Shown piece after piece: positions 1-5,478 of a DNA stretch of 5,547 nt. The DNA is from an uncultured Clostridia bacterium (GTDB taxonomy: Bacteria; Bacillota; Clostridia; Lachnospirales; Lachnospiraceae). The position numbers were made by a program, and so were the translations under genes. Each line of letters opens with the position of its first letter. The stretch's first letter is position 1. The notes beneath the pieces are model-generated. The model did no database searches and was not told where the DNA came from. It saw nothing but the letters and a program-made list of their open reading frames with translations. The stretch is taken from positions 1-5,547 of the forward strand of contig CAMONF010000030.1 of the NCBI GenBank assembly GCA_946620335.1, given 5' to 3'.

Positions 1-311
1 GTGCGGCGGGTTCGGCCGATGCCGTCCGTCTTCATCCACTTGATGAGGGAGGTGTCCACGCCGCCCTGGAGGATGAAGTCCTCCATGAGCTTGCCGACTT
101 CGTTGTCAGCGAAGGCTGTCAGGACAGCCGTCTTCATGCCGAAGCATCTGCGGAGACCGCGGACGACGTTGTACTCGCCGCCGCCTTCCCATGCGCGGAA
201 GGAACGGGCGGTGCGGATCCGGCCTTCGCCGGGATCGAGGCGGAGCATGACTTCGCCCAGGGATACGGCATCAAACATGCACTCTTCTTTGGGTCTGAGA
301 TTCAGATTCAT
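1..311 (-). CDS. kdgK: PfkB-family sugar kinase, probable 2-keto-3-deoxygluconate kinase (N-terminal part, cut by window edge)
   Basis: This cytoplasmic kinase probably phosphorylates 2-keto-3-deoxygluconate with ATP to give KDPG, the substrate of the aldolase encoded just upstream. About 103 codons are visible; family members run to roughly 310-340 residues, so the ATP-binding end with the catalytic Asp is outside the window. Visible family marks are the first strand 'AVSLGEVMLRLDP' (about residues 15-27), the substrate-binding glycine segment 'WEGGGEYNVVRGL' (41-53), and 'AFADNEVGKLMEDFILQGGV' (66-85), matching the PfkB pattern of a D-x-x-G-x-x-L region before the lid. The ATG at 311 is chosen because GAAAGG lies 8 nt upstream; an in-frame ATG at 392 has a badly spaced ribosome site and would add an unfamilylike Arg-rich leader. 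The gene follows eda after 115 nt on the same strand. PfkB membership is secure; substrate specificity is inferred from the neighbour, and another sugar-acid kinase is possible. Confidence 0.85.
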   Translation of the reverse strand, partial: MNLNLRPKEECMFDAVSLGEVMLRLDPGEGRIRTARSFRAWEGGGEYNVVRGLRRCFGMKTAVLTAFADNEVGKLMEDFILQGGVDTSLIKWMKTDGIGRTRR

Positions 312-331
312 AATATTATCCTTTCGAGGGA

Positions 332-346
332 GCAGGCTGGGCCTGC
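332..346 (-). other. Short perfect hairpin in the eda-kdgK gap
   Basis: GCAGGC and GCCTGC are separated by TGG, giving a perfect 6-bp stem about 21 nt before the kinase start. No T-run follows on the minus strand, so it is not a standard terminator. In an eda-kdgK transcript it could act as an mRNA stability or processing element. I see no convincing separate kdgK promoter in the 115-nt gap, so cotranscription with eda is the simpler reading. Confidence 0.3.
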
Positions 347-426
347 CCGTGAATTGTCTGAGAAGGTGTATTGCCCGGCGACGGGACTTCATTTCCTCTC
401 AGCGTATTTCAGAATGTGACAGGCAA

Positions 427-1065
427 TCAGCCGCGGACTTCCTTGACGATGTCAGCCGCTTCTCTTACCAGCTCGGTGATCTTCTCGAAGTTGCCGGCCT
501 TGACCAGGTCGTTCTTGACCATCCAGCTGCCGCCGCAGGCCAGGATGCGGTCATAGGCCAGGTACTCGCGGACGTTCTTCGGGCCGATGCCGCCTGTGGG
601 CATGAACTTGACGCCGACATAGGGAGCGGCGATGGCCTTGATGAAGCCCAGGCCGCCGGCCGGCTCAGCCGGGAAGAACTTGACGGTGTCGAGGCCGAGG
701 GCGAGGGCCTGCTCGACGTCGCTGGGGGTGCAGGTGCCCGGGCAGACCGGAATGCCTCTCTGGACGCAGTACTTGACGATCTCGGGGTTGAGGCCCGGGC
801 TGACAATGAACTTGGCGCCGGCGTTCACAGCGCGGTTGACCTGGTCGATGGTGAGGACGGTGCCGGCACCGACGAAGAGGTCCGGATAAGCCTCGGACAT
901 AAGGCGGATGGACTCCTCGGCAGCAGCGGTGCGGAAGGTGACCTCGGCGCAGGGAAGGCCGCCGTCGATCAGGGCCTTGGCCAGCGGGACAGCGTCCTTG
1001 GCGTCGTCGAGGACGACGACCGGGATGATGCCGATTTCACCGATCTTCTTCAATACGTCGTTCAT
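427..1065 (-). CDS. eda: 2-dehydro-3-deoxyphosphogluconate (KDPG) aldolase
   Basis: This class I aldolase cleaves KDPG to pyruvate and glyceraldehyde-3-phosphate in the cytoplasm, the last step of hexuronate breakdown and of the Entner-Doudoroff route; some family members also act on 4-hydroxy-2-oxoglutarate. It has 212 residues, the normal length for a single-domain (beta/alpha)8 KDPG aldolase. Visible active-site features are 'EVTFRT' at 41-46 (general-acid/base Glu41 and Arg45, the counterparts of Glu45 and Arg49 in the E. coli enzyme), 'GAGTV' at 66-70, 'SPG' at 89-91, the Schiff-base lysine Lys129 in 'VKFFPAE' (128-134), and the phosphate-binding 'PTGGI' at 156-160. All catalytic residues are present, so the enzyme should be active. 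The ATG at 1065 is preceded by a very strong ribosome binding site. It is the first gene of a minus-strand unit that continues into the sugar kinase, and is divergent from an IclR-type regulator that probably controls it. Confidence 0.97.
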   Translation of the reverse strand: MNDVLKKIGEIGIIPVVVLDDAKDAVPLAKALIDGGLPCAEVTFRTAAAEESIRLMSEAYPDLFVGAGTVLTIDQVNRAVNAGAKFIVSPGLNPEIVKYCVQRGIPVCPGTCTPSDVEQALALGLDTVKFFPAEPAGGLGFIKAIAAPYVGVKFMPTGGIGPKNVREYLAYDRILACGGSWMVKNDLVKAGNFEKITELVREAADIVKEVRG

Positions 1066-1073
1066 AGTGGTTT

Positions 1074-1080
1074 CCTCCTT
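1074..1080 (-). promoter_or_regulatory. Strong Shine-Dalgarno site of eda
   Basis: On the minus strand the sequence reads AAGGAGG followed by AAACCACT and the ATG, a full match to the anti-Shine-Dalgarno core with 8 nt spacing. It fixes the eda start and suggests high translation. Confidence 0.9.
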
Positions 1081-1106
1081 GGAAAGTGGAATGTATGTGA
1101 GAAATG

Positions 1107-1121
1107 TTTCATATTGCGGAA
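1107..1121. promoter_or_regulatory. Degenerate second copy of the IclR-like operator in the eda leader
   Basis: TTTCATATTGCGGAA matches the perfect palindrome at 1225-1239 at 11 of 15 positions, keeping the outer TT..C and GGAA bases. It lies about 28-42 nt downstream of the predicted eda transcription start, where a bound repressor could block elongation. It is less symmetrical than the main site, so this is a candidate only. Confidence 0.35.
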
Positions 1122-1135
1122 TTGATTACTCGGAC

Positions 1136-1149
1136 TGTAAGTCCTTACA
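1136..1149. promoter_or_regulatory. Perfect palindrome at the predicted eda transcription start (candidate operator)
   Basis: TGTAAG-TC-CTTACA is a perfect 6+6 inverted repeat whose right edge falls at the predicted eda start point (about 1149). It fits the general T-GT-N-AC-A pattern of GntR/FadR-type operators and not the TTCC/GGAA pattern of the IclR-like site nearby. A repressor here would block open-complex formation or early elongation. An alternative reading as RNA is weak, because only a short GGAC/GTCC stem would form in the leader. Confidence 0.5.
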
Positions 1150-1155
1150 AAGTCA

Positions 1156-1183
1156 ATTATATTATCATATGGTGAAAAGTCAA
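1156..1183 (-). promoter_or_regulatory. Sigma-70/sigma-A-type promoter of eda-kdgK
   Basis: On the minus strand the -35 box is TTGACT (1183-1178), the spacer is 16 nt, and the -10 box is a consensus TATAAT (1161-1156). Predicted transcription start is near 1149, giving a leader of about 80 nt before the eda ATG. The match is near consensus, so the promoter should be strong unless repressed, which agrees with the dyad sites around it. Confidence 0.8.
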
Positions 1184-1193
1184 GTGAAACTTG
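1181..1193. promoter_or_regulatory. Perfect inverted repeat overlapping the eda -35 box
   Basis: CAAGT-GAA-ACTTG is a perfect 5+5 inverted repeat with a 3-nt centre, sharing three bases with the eda -35 hexamer. A protein bound here would compete with RNA polymerase. With 5-bp arms in AT-rich DNA, chance occurrence is a real possibility. Confidence 0.35.
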
Positions 1194-1224
1194 GGCGAAA
1201 AGTGCATTATTTTGGATATAAGAG

Positions 1225-1239
1225 TTCCATAATATGGAA
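1225..1239. promoter_or_regulatory. Probable operator of the divergent IclR-family regulator
   Basis: TTCCAT-AAT-ATGGAA is a perfect 6+6 palindrome with a 3-nt centre. IclR-family proteins bind palindromes of this size and type, with TTCC/GGAA edges. It lies between the two divergent promoters: just upstream of the regulator's -35 box (about -43 to -57 from that start) and about 75-90 nt upstream of the eda start. Autoregulation and control of eda-kdgK from one site are both possible. The location and symmetry are seen directly; the bound protein is inferred from its neighbour. Confidence 0.65.
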
Positions 1240-1246
1240 TATAGCC

Positions 1247-1275
1247 TTGCACCGGACCGGCGGGTGTGGTAGAAT
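1247..1275 (+). promoter_or_regulatory. Sigma-70/sigma-A-type promoter of the iclR-family gene
   Basis: TTGCAC (1247-1252) and TAGAAT (1270-1275) are separated by exactly 17 nt, each with good matches to the consensus hexamers. Transcription would start near 1282 and give a leader of about 68 nt. The palindrome at 1225-1239 ends 7 nt upstream of the -35 box. Confidence 0.7.
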
Positions 1276-1294
1276 ACCTTCGTAAGGAAAAGAA

Positions 1295-1343
1295 GCGGCG
1301 CGCCGCCCGGGCAGGACCCGGCGAAGACGCCCTCGGCGGGAGG
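1295..1343 (+). promoter_or_regulatory. GC-rich structured leader and ribosome binding site of the iclR-family gene
   Basis: The leader holds a perfect 12-nt palindrome GCGGCGCGCCGC (1295-1306) and a stem CCGGG-N5-CCCGG (1307-1321). The ribosome site GGGAGG (1338-1343) is 6 nt from the ATG. CCGCC at 1303-1307 can pair with GGCGG at 1335-1339, which would partly hide the ribosome site; this is a competing fold seen on paper only. Confidence 0.4.
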
Positions 1344-1349
1344 TAATAT

Positions 1350-2129
1350 ATGGAACATGACGGCACGAAATTCTGCGAGGAGGAGTCCAAAAACCCGATC
1401 CAGGTGGCGGACCGCCTCTTCGGTATTCTGGAACTGCTGGCCGACCAGGGCAGTCTGCCCCTTATGGACATCGCCCGGGCGGAGGGGCTCAACAAGGCGA
1501 CCGCCCATCGGGTCCTCCACTCCCTTATGTATATGGGCTATGCCCGGCAGAATGCGGACGGCACCTACGCCCTCACCCTCAAACTGGCGGCCCTGGCCGA
1601 TCAGGTCATCGGGCGGGAGGACATGACCGCTGCGATCCACCCCTACCTGCAAAAACTCATGGAGGAGACCGGCGAGACGGTCCATCTGGTCCGCCGCGAC
1701 GGTACGGACGCGGTCTACATAGACAAGGTGGAGGCTGAGACGGGACGGGTCAGGATGGATTCCCAGATCGGCGGGAGGATCCCCCTCTACTGCTCAGGCG
1801 TGGGCAAGGCTATCTGCGCGGAAATGAAAGCCGCCGAGGTGGCAGCCCTCTGGCAGGAGAGCGATATCCGCCGAATCACCCCCTACACCATCACGGACTA
1901 CGATGACTTCCTCTATGCCCTGGAGGAGGTCCGTAAGAAGGGATATGCCCTGGATAACGAGGAGAATGAGACCGGGGTGAGGTGCATTGCCTCCTCTGTC
2001 TCCATCGGAAGGGGCGGGCAGTATGCCTTCAGCATTTCCGCGCCGGTCTCCCGGATGGACAATGACCGGATCCGCGCCCTGGCGGAGTGCGTCATGCGGA
2101 CCCGGGAGGCGATTCGTCAGGACCTGTGA
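1350..2129 (+). CDS. IclR-family transcriptional regulator, probable regulator of the eda-kdgK operon
   Basis: A 259-residue cytoplasmic DNA-binding protein of normal IclR length. The N-terminal winged helix-turn-helix spans about residues 14-78, with 'LMDIARAEGLNKATAHRVLH' (38-57) as the HTH and 'GYARQNADGTYALTLKL' (63-79) as the wing. The C-terminal effector-binding GAF-like domain spans about 90-255, with the family signature 'LYCSGVGKAICA' (146-157) and the conserved 'DNEENETGVRCIAS' segment (202-215) that lines the ligand pocket. The ATG at 1350 is supported by GGGAGG 6 nt upstream and by the HTH starting shortly afterwards. It is transcribed away from eda, and such divergent regulators usually control their neighbour. 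The closest functional analogy is KdgR, an IclR-family repressor that responds to 2-keto-3-deoxygluconate, but the ligand cannot be read from the sequence. Membership of IclR is very secure; the KdgR-like role is inference. Confidence 0.93.
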   Translation: MEHDGTKFCEEESKNPIQVADRLFGILELLADQGSLPLMDIARAEGLNKATAHRVLHSLMYMGYARQNADGTYALTLKLAALADQVIGREDMTAAIHPYLQKLMEETGETVHLVRRDGTDAVYIDKVEAETGRVRMDSQIGGRIPLYCSGVGKAICAEMKAAEVAALWQESDIRRITPYTITDYDDFLYALEEVRKKGYALDNEENETGVRCIASSVSIGRGGQYAFSISAPVSRMDNDRIRALAECVMRTREAIRQDL

Positions 2130-2132
2130 GCA

Positions 2133-2158
2133 GCCTGCCGCCATGGCCTGCCGCCATG
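2133..2158. repeat. Tandem 13-bp direct repeat just after the regulator gene
   Basis: GCCTGCCGCCATG occurs twice, end to end and without mismatch, starting 4 nt after the stop codon of the IclR-family gene. A short CCTGC/GCAGG pairing (2148-2166) could form at its 3' end, but there is no T-run, so it is not a convincing terminator. It is most simply a slippage duplication. Confidence 0.75.
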
Positions 2159-2228
2159 TCCGCAGGACGTGCTGTGCTGTCATTCGGTTAATAATGGATC
2201 TCTTCAGGTGGACCGCCGACGGCGCCTT

Positions 2229-2251
2229 GGGCAGCCCGGTTGGATCTGCCC
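2229..2251. other. Inverted repeat in the gap between the regulator and lipoprotein genes
   Basis: GGGCAG and CTGCCC form a 6-bp stem with an 11-nt loop. On the plus strand it is followed by TCAAAAA and not by Ts, so it lacks the tail of a Rho-independent terminator. I see no gene in the rest of 2130-2398 other than the promoter and leader described separately. Confidence 0.3.
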
Positions 2252-2306
2252 TCAAAAAGTCAGGCAAAATGCCGAAAATGGGGGGTGAAATTATTTCCAC
2301 AACGGA

Positions 2307-2335
2307 TAGTTTCGCGGGAGTTTATCTGCTATACT
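2307..2335 (+). promoter_or_regulatory. Probable extended -10 promoter of the lipoprotein gene
   Basis: TGCTATACT (2327-2335) is an extended -10 element with a 5/6 match to TATAAT. The -35 region 17 nt upstream (TAGTTT, 2307-2312) is poor, as is typical for extended -10 promoters. The start would be near 2342, giving a leader of about 57 nt containing a CCCGG-N10-CCGGG stem (2347-2366). Confidence 0.5.
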
Positions 2336-2398
2336 AAGGCGTGAGACCCGGCGCCCCTGGACCGGGCCTGCAGAAGTACAGGAAAGGGGAGTATAGAT

Positions 2399-4183
2399 AT
2401 GAAGAAAAAGGTGCTTGCCGGCCTTCTGGCGGTCACCCTGACCCTCGGCGGATGCCAGAGTCCGGGGACCGGCTCCGAGCCGCCGGCAGATAAGGTAACG
2501 GAAGACGCTGAGCAGGCCGGGAACGAGGCGGCCTCTCCGGAGGAAAACGCGGAAGGCGCTAAAGAGCCTGAAGAAACCGATGGGGAAGAGGCTGCGGAGT
2601 CTGCGGAGAACGGCGAGGAGGAAAAGGATGCTTCCGACAAGCCGGAGACGGAAGAGGCGGAGGCTGCGGAGAACGGCGAGGAGGAAAAGGATACTTCCGA
2701 CAAGCCGGGGACGGAAGAGGCGGAGCCAGCGGAGACTGCGGGGACGGAAGAGGCGGAGCCAGCGGAGACTGTACCGGAAAAGGTCCCTGCCGTGACGCCG
2801 GACATCAGCGACGCCCAGGCCCAGATCAGCCTGCTCGCCGCCTCCTATGAGGAGTGGATCCACAGATTCGAAGATTTTCAGTCTGCAAGGTCCCTGGGCG
2901 TAACGGACCTGGACGAGAACGGACGGCTGGAGGTCGTGATCGGCACCCAGTACGGCGGCGGGAGCAAGACCCGGTTCGACATCTGGCAGGTCAGCGAGGA
3001 CAAATCCTCCCTGGCTCATGTGGACAATGACTTCGCGGACGACGAGTCTGAGCCGGACCTTCTGTCCTACTCGGCTTATGATTTCTACGTCGACGAGGGC
3101 GGTCATCATTTCCTGGCTTACGATTACGAGAGCGTTACCTCCAGCGAGAGCAGCCAGACCCTGTTCGAGCTGACCCTACAGGACGGAAAGCTCACGCACA
3201 GGAGCCTTGGAACGCTGCGCAGCGTGTACAACCTCAAGAAGGATACGGACGGGGAGAGCGAAGAGACGGCTGCAGAGGGAACGGATGAGGCTGCTCCGGA
3301 AAACGGAGAGCTCACCGAGGAAGCCTTCTGGGCCCTGTCCTCCGATACTCTGGCCGCTCAGGCCGATGCCCGCCAGGTCTGGATCACCTGGATGAATCTG
3401 CCGGAAGGGAACGGCGGGACCTGGGATACGGCCCAGGTGACGGCAAGGCTCTGGAGCGCCTGGCTGGGCTACCGGGTCGGTTCCGACGTGTACACCGACA
3501 TGCTGGAGGGCGCTTATGAGGGTGATGGGGACACAGTCATCTCCGATCCCGGTACCGGCCCGTTCTACGCGGACGCGGAATCCGATACCCAGCCTCTGCC
3601 CCTCACCATGCTCAGCGAGACGGCCAATGAGGTCAGCGATACGGATGCCTGGTTCGAGCGGAACGGCCTCACGAAACCGGCCGAGTCCCTGACCAGCGAC
3701 AAATGGATGGTGTATCTGGACAAGGAGGCACGGACGGCCGAAATCATGAAGGAAGGCGTTTACGACTGCGTGCTGGATCTGACCGGCCTGTGCACCGTGC
3801 CCGAGGATCCCGGCGACATTCGGCTGCGCTACGCGGCCCTGGAAGGAGATGTGCTCTACGTCTCCGTCAGCCGGAAAAATTCCTCGGATATGTACTACAA
3901 GACAGGCTTTATCGTGGCCATTGACCTGAATGAAAAGACTCTCCTTTGGAAGAGCGATTCCACAGTGGCCGGGGCCTATAATTTCCTGGTCCTGGACGGC
4001 CGGATCTTCACCGGCTATGGCGGCACGGGGGAGGAGGACAACCTCTTCCAGATCGACGCCCGGACCGGAAAGACTCTGGGCAGCACGCCCCTCTCCACGG
4101 CCCCTGACTACATTCTGGCCAAGGAAGGCGTCCTCTATGTGCGCTGCTACGATACGGATTACACATTCAGCCTGACCGCGTAA
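2399..4183 (+). CDS. Secreted lipoprotein with acidic repeat spacer and beta-propeller-like C-terminus, function unknown
   Basis: A 594-residue protein anchored to the outer face of the membrane. Residues 1-18 form a lipoprotein signal peptide (MKKK, a hydrophobic core, then lipobox LGGC) with the lipidated Cys at 19. GGGGAG lies 7 nt before the ATG. Residues 20 to about 130 are a low-complexity Glu/Ala/Pro spacer with internal repeats, likely disordered. The folded part starts near residue 135. It includes 'VTDLDENGRLEVVIG' (168-182), a D-x-D-x-N-G-x-x-E motif like those in Ca-binding or FG-GAP-type repeats, then 'GGGSKTRFDIWQV'. A second acidic stretch lies near 283-304. The last ~120 residues contain 'GFIVAIDLNEKTLLWKS' (503-519) and 'NLFQIDARTGKTLG', which look like PQQ/WD40-type propeller blades. 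I do not recognise a named family. A Gram-positive cell-envelope sensor or binding lipoprotein is plausible. A CobW-type GTPase gene follows after 67 nt. Confidence 0.85.
   Translation: MKKKVLAGLLAVTLTLGGCQSPGTGSEPPADKVTEDAEQAGNEAASPEENAEGAKEPEETDGEEAAESAENGEEEKDASDKPETEEAEAAENGEEEKDTSDKPGTEEAEPAETAGTEEAEPAETVPEKVPAVTPDISDAQAQISLLAASYEEWIHRFEDFQSARSLGVTDLDENGRLEVVIGTQYGGGSKTRFDIWQVSEDKSSLAHVDNDFADDESEPDLLSYSAYDFYVDEGGHHFLAYDYESVTSSESSQTLFELTLQDGKLTHRSLGTLRSVYNLKKDTDGESEETAAEGTDEAAPENGELTEEAFWALSSDTLAAQADARQVWITWMNLPEGNGGTWDTAQVTARLWSAWLGYRVGSDVYTDMLEGAYEGDGDTVISDPGTGPFYADAESDTQPLPLTMLSETANEVSDTDAWFERNGLTKPAESLTSDKWMVYLDKEARTAEIMKEGVYDCVLDLTGLCTVPEDPGDIRLRYAALEGDVLYVSVSRKNSSDMYYKTGFIVAIDLNEKTLLWKSDSTVAGAYNFLVLDGRIFTGYGGTGEEDNLFQIDARTGKTLGSTPLSTAPDYILAKEGVLYVRCYDTDYTFSLTA
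2603..2728 (+). repeat. Two tandem 63-bp repeats inside the lipoprotein gene
   Basis: Two adjacent 63-bp units (2603-2665 and 2666-2728) encode 21-residue blocks starting AENGEEEKD, residues 69-89 and 90-110. They differ at very few bases, the changes giving Ala/Thr, Glu/Gly and Ala/Pro differences. A third unit begins at 2729 but soon departs. The unit length is a multiple of three, so gain or loss of copies keeps the frame. Confidence 0.9.
2708..2770 (+). repeat. Overlapping 33-bp tandem repeat inside the lipoprotein gene
   Basis: The sequence encoding GTEEAEPAET (residues 104-113) recurs exactly 33 bp later (residues 115-124) with no base change over the shared 30 bp. It arises from the 3' end of the second 63-bp unit, showing a nested, more recent duplication. 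Confidence 0.88.
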
Positions 4184-4207
4184 GAGGGACAGATGAAAAT
4201 GAAACCA

Positions 4208-4236
4208 GGCAGAAGGCGGCTCCGTCCCCTCCTGCC
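4208..4236 (+). other. Hairpin between the lipoprotein and CobW-family genes
   Basis: GGCAGAAGG and CCTCCTGCC pair over 9 positions with one mismatch, around an 11-nt loop. It sits between the lipoprotein stop codon and the ribosome site AAGGAAG (4240-4246) of the next gene. No T-run follows, so it does not look like a terminator; it could protect or partition an mRNA covering both genes. No promoter is evident in the 67-nt gap. Confidence 0.35.
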
Positions 4237-4250
4237 GGAAAGGAAGCATA

Positions 4251-5381
4251 ATGGCTAAAAAGAAGAACACAGTGAAAATAGCGCTGATCACCGGTTACCT
4301 GGGCGCCGGAAAGACGACCCTCCTGAACCACATTCTGGGCAACAACGAGGGCATTCGCGCTGCGGTGATCGTCAACGATATCGGAGAAGTCAACGTGGAC
4401 GCCGACCTGATCGAGAAGGGCGGGGTGGTCACCCAGGCCGACAGCTCCCTGGTCCCCCTGACCAACGGCTGCATCTGCTGCACCCTCAAGGACGACCTGG
4501 CCACCCAGCTGACGGACCTGGCGGAGAAGGGCAGCTTCGACTACATCATCATCGAGGCCTCCGGCATCTGCGAGCCCATCCCCATCGCCCAGACCATCAC
4601 CATGATCTGCCAGGAGAATACGGAAGACGGCCTGCCCATGGTCCTCGACAACATCATTGCCGTCGTGGACTGCGCCCGCATGCGGGATGAGTTCGGCAAC
4701 GGAAGGAGCCTCATGCTGGATGAGTACGAGGAGGACGACATCGAGAACCTTCTGATCCAGCAGATCGAGTTCTGCAATACCATTCTTCTCAACAAGGCGG
4801 AGACAGTCTCCCAGGAGGAACTGGGCGAGCTTCGCGCCATCGTGAACAAGCTTCAGAGCGACGCGACCATCGTGGAATCCAGCTATGCCAAGGTGGACCT
4901 TGCCCAGCTCCTCAATACCGGCCGCTTCGACCTGGACAAGTCCATGGAGTCCGCCGGATGGATCGAGGCCATTCAGCACCCCGAGGAGCATGAGGAGTCC
5001 GAGGAGGAGCTGGAGTACGGCATCAGTTCCTTCGTATACTACAGAAGGCGTCCCTTCCTCCACAAGAAGCTGGTCGCCCTGGCCGAGAAATGGCCCCGGG
5101 CCATCATCCGCTGCAAGGGCATGGTCTGGTACAAGGAAGACCCGGGCATGTCCTACGTCTTCGAGCAGGCGGGCCATCTGATCCAGGAAATGCAGGCCGG
5201 CCGCTTCCTGGCCTCCGCCGACAAGGCCTCCATCGACCGGATCCTGAGAAAGTACCCGGAGGTGGCCAAGGTCTGGGACGAGAAGTACGGCGACAGGATG
5301 CAGAAGCTGGTCTTTATCGGACAGAATATGGACAAAGAGAAGATCACCGCGGACCTGGATGCCTGCCTGGGGGATCTGTAA
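4251..5381 (+). CDS. CobW/COG0523-family GTP-binding metallochaperone
   Basis: A 376-residue cytoplasmic G3E-type GTPase, of usual family length. This family uses GTP hydrolysis to deliver metal ions (Zn, Co, Ni or Fe) to client proteins. Visible motifs are the P-loop 'GYLGAGKTT' (15-23), the switch region 'VNDIGEVNVD' (41-50), the metal-binding CxCC in 'NGCICC' (C74, C76, C77), 'IIIEASGICEP' (99-109) as the Walker B/G3 region, and 'NKAE' (181-184) in the place of the guanine-specifying NKxD. A short acidic linker with two His (243-254, 'HPEEHEESEEEL') leads to the CobW C-terminal domain (about 257-372), including 'FVYYRRRPFLHKKL'. AAGGAAG before the ATG supports the start. The metal and client are not revealed by context; no cobalamin genes are visible, so cobW is not assigned as a symbol. 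NKAE has Glu in place of the usual Asp. The last 17 codons are part of a long palindrome. Confidence 0.95.
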   Translation: MAKKKNTVKIALITGYLGAGKTTLLNHILGNNEGIRAAVIVNDIGEVNVDADLIEKGGVVTQADSSLVPLTNGCICCTLKDDLATQLTDLAEKGSFDYIIIEASGICEPIPIAQTITMICQENTEDGLPMVLDNIIAVVDCARMRDEFGNGRSLMLDEYEEDDIENLLIQQIEFCNTILLNKAETVSQEELGELRAIVNKLQSDATIVESSYAKVDLAQLLNTGRFDLDKSMESAGWIEAIQHPEEHEESEEELEYGISSFVYYRRRPFLHKKLVALAEKWPRAIIRCKGMVWYKEDPGMSYVFEQAGHLIQEMQAGRFLASADKASIDRILRKYPEVAKVWDEKYGDRMQKLVFIGQNMDKEKITADLDACLGDL

Positions 5382-5395
5382 GGCCTTCGGGTGTG

Positions 5396-5429
5396 AAAAA
5401 GTGGGAATCAGGGACGGTTCCTTTTCCCA
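5396..5429 (-). terminator. REP-like hairpin with T-run, left arm (terminator for minus-strand transcription)
   Basis: TGGGAA (5402-5407) and TTCCCA (5424-5429) form an outer stem and GGGA/TTCC an inner stem around CGG. Read on the minus strand it is followed by a T-run (A run at 5396-5400 on plus). GGGACGGTTCC-type palindromes are, from memory, common as dispersed intergenic repeats in Clostridia, so this may be a REP unit as well as a terminator. Confidence 0.55.
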
Positions 5430-5444
5430 GTTTTCAAAGAAAAC

Positions 5445-5478
5445 TGGGAAAAGGAACCGTCCCTGATTCCCACTTTTT
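5445..5478 (+). terminator. REP-like hairpin with T-run, right arm (terminator for the CobW-family gene)
   Basis: Mirror image of the left-arm unit: TGGGAA (5445-5450) and TTCCCA (5467-5472) with a GGAA/TCCC inner pairing, followed by TTTTT at 5474-5478. For plus-strand transcripts this has the standard layout of a Rho-independent terminator. In RNA the whole 54-nt palindrome arm could fold instead, giving an even more stable structure. Confidence 0.6.

Noticed and set aside
312..392. In-frame upstream ATG at 392 as an alternative start of the sugar kinase
   Set aside because: The ribosome-like GAGAGG is only 2 nt from that ATG, and the added residues are Arg-rich and unlike PfkB N-termini. 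The ATG at 311 has a well-spaced site.
1..1125. Long plus-strand open frame over the left end
   Set aside because: It runs antisense to the sugar kinase and eda genes, whose products match known families with all motifs. Its translation is low-complexity and has no ribosome site; it is a result of GC-rich codon use on the other strand.
2229..2251. Terminator for the IclR-family gene
   Set aside because: The stem is followed by As on the plus strand and not Ts. No convincing Rho-independent terminator is visible between 2130 and 2398.
2291..3109. Minus-strand frame with Arg/Leu-rich repeats
   Set aside because: The apparent protein repeats only reflect the tandem DNA repeats encoding the acidic spacer on the plus strand.
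3176..4291. 371-codon minus-strand open frame opposite the lipoprotein gene
   Set aside because: It has no family-like motifs or ribosome site and overlaps a gene with a clear lipoprotein signal. It also runs into the start of the GTPase gene.
4167..5177. 336-codon minus-strand open frame opposite the CobW-family gene
   Set aside because: It is antisense to a gene with complete GTPase motifs; its translation is a Leu/Val/Gly/Asp-rich mirror of the sense codons.
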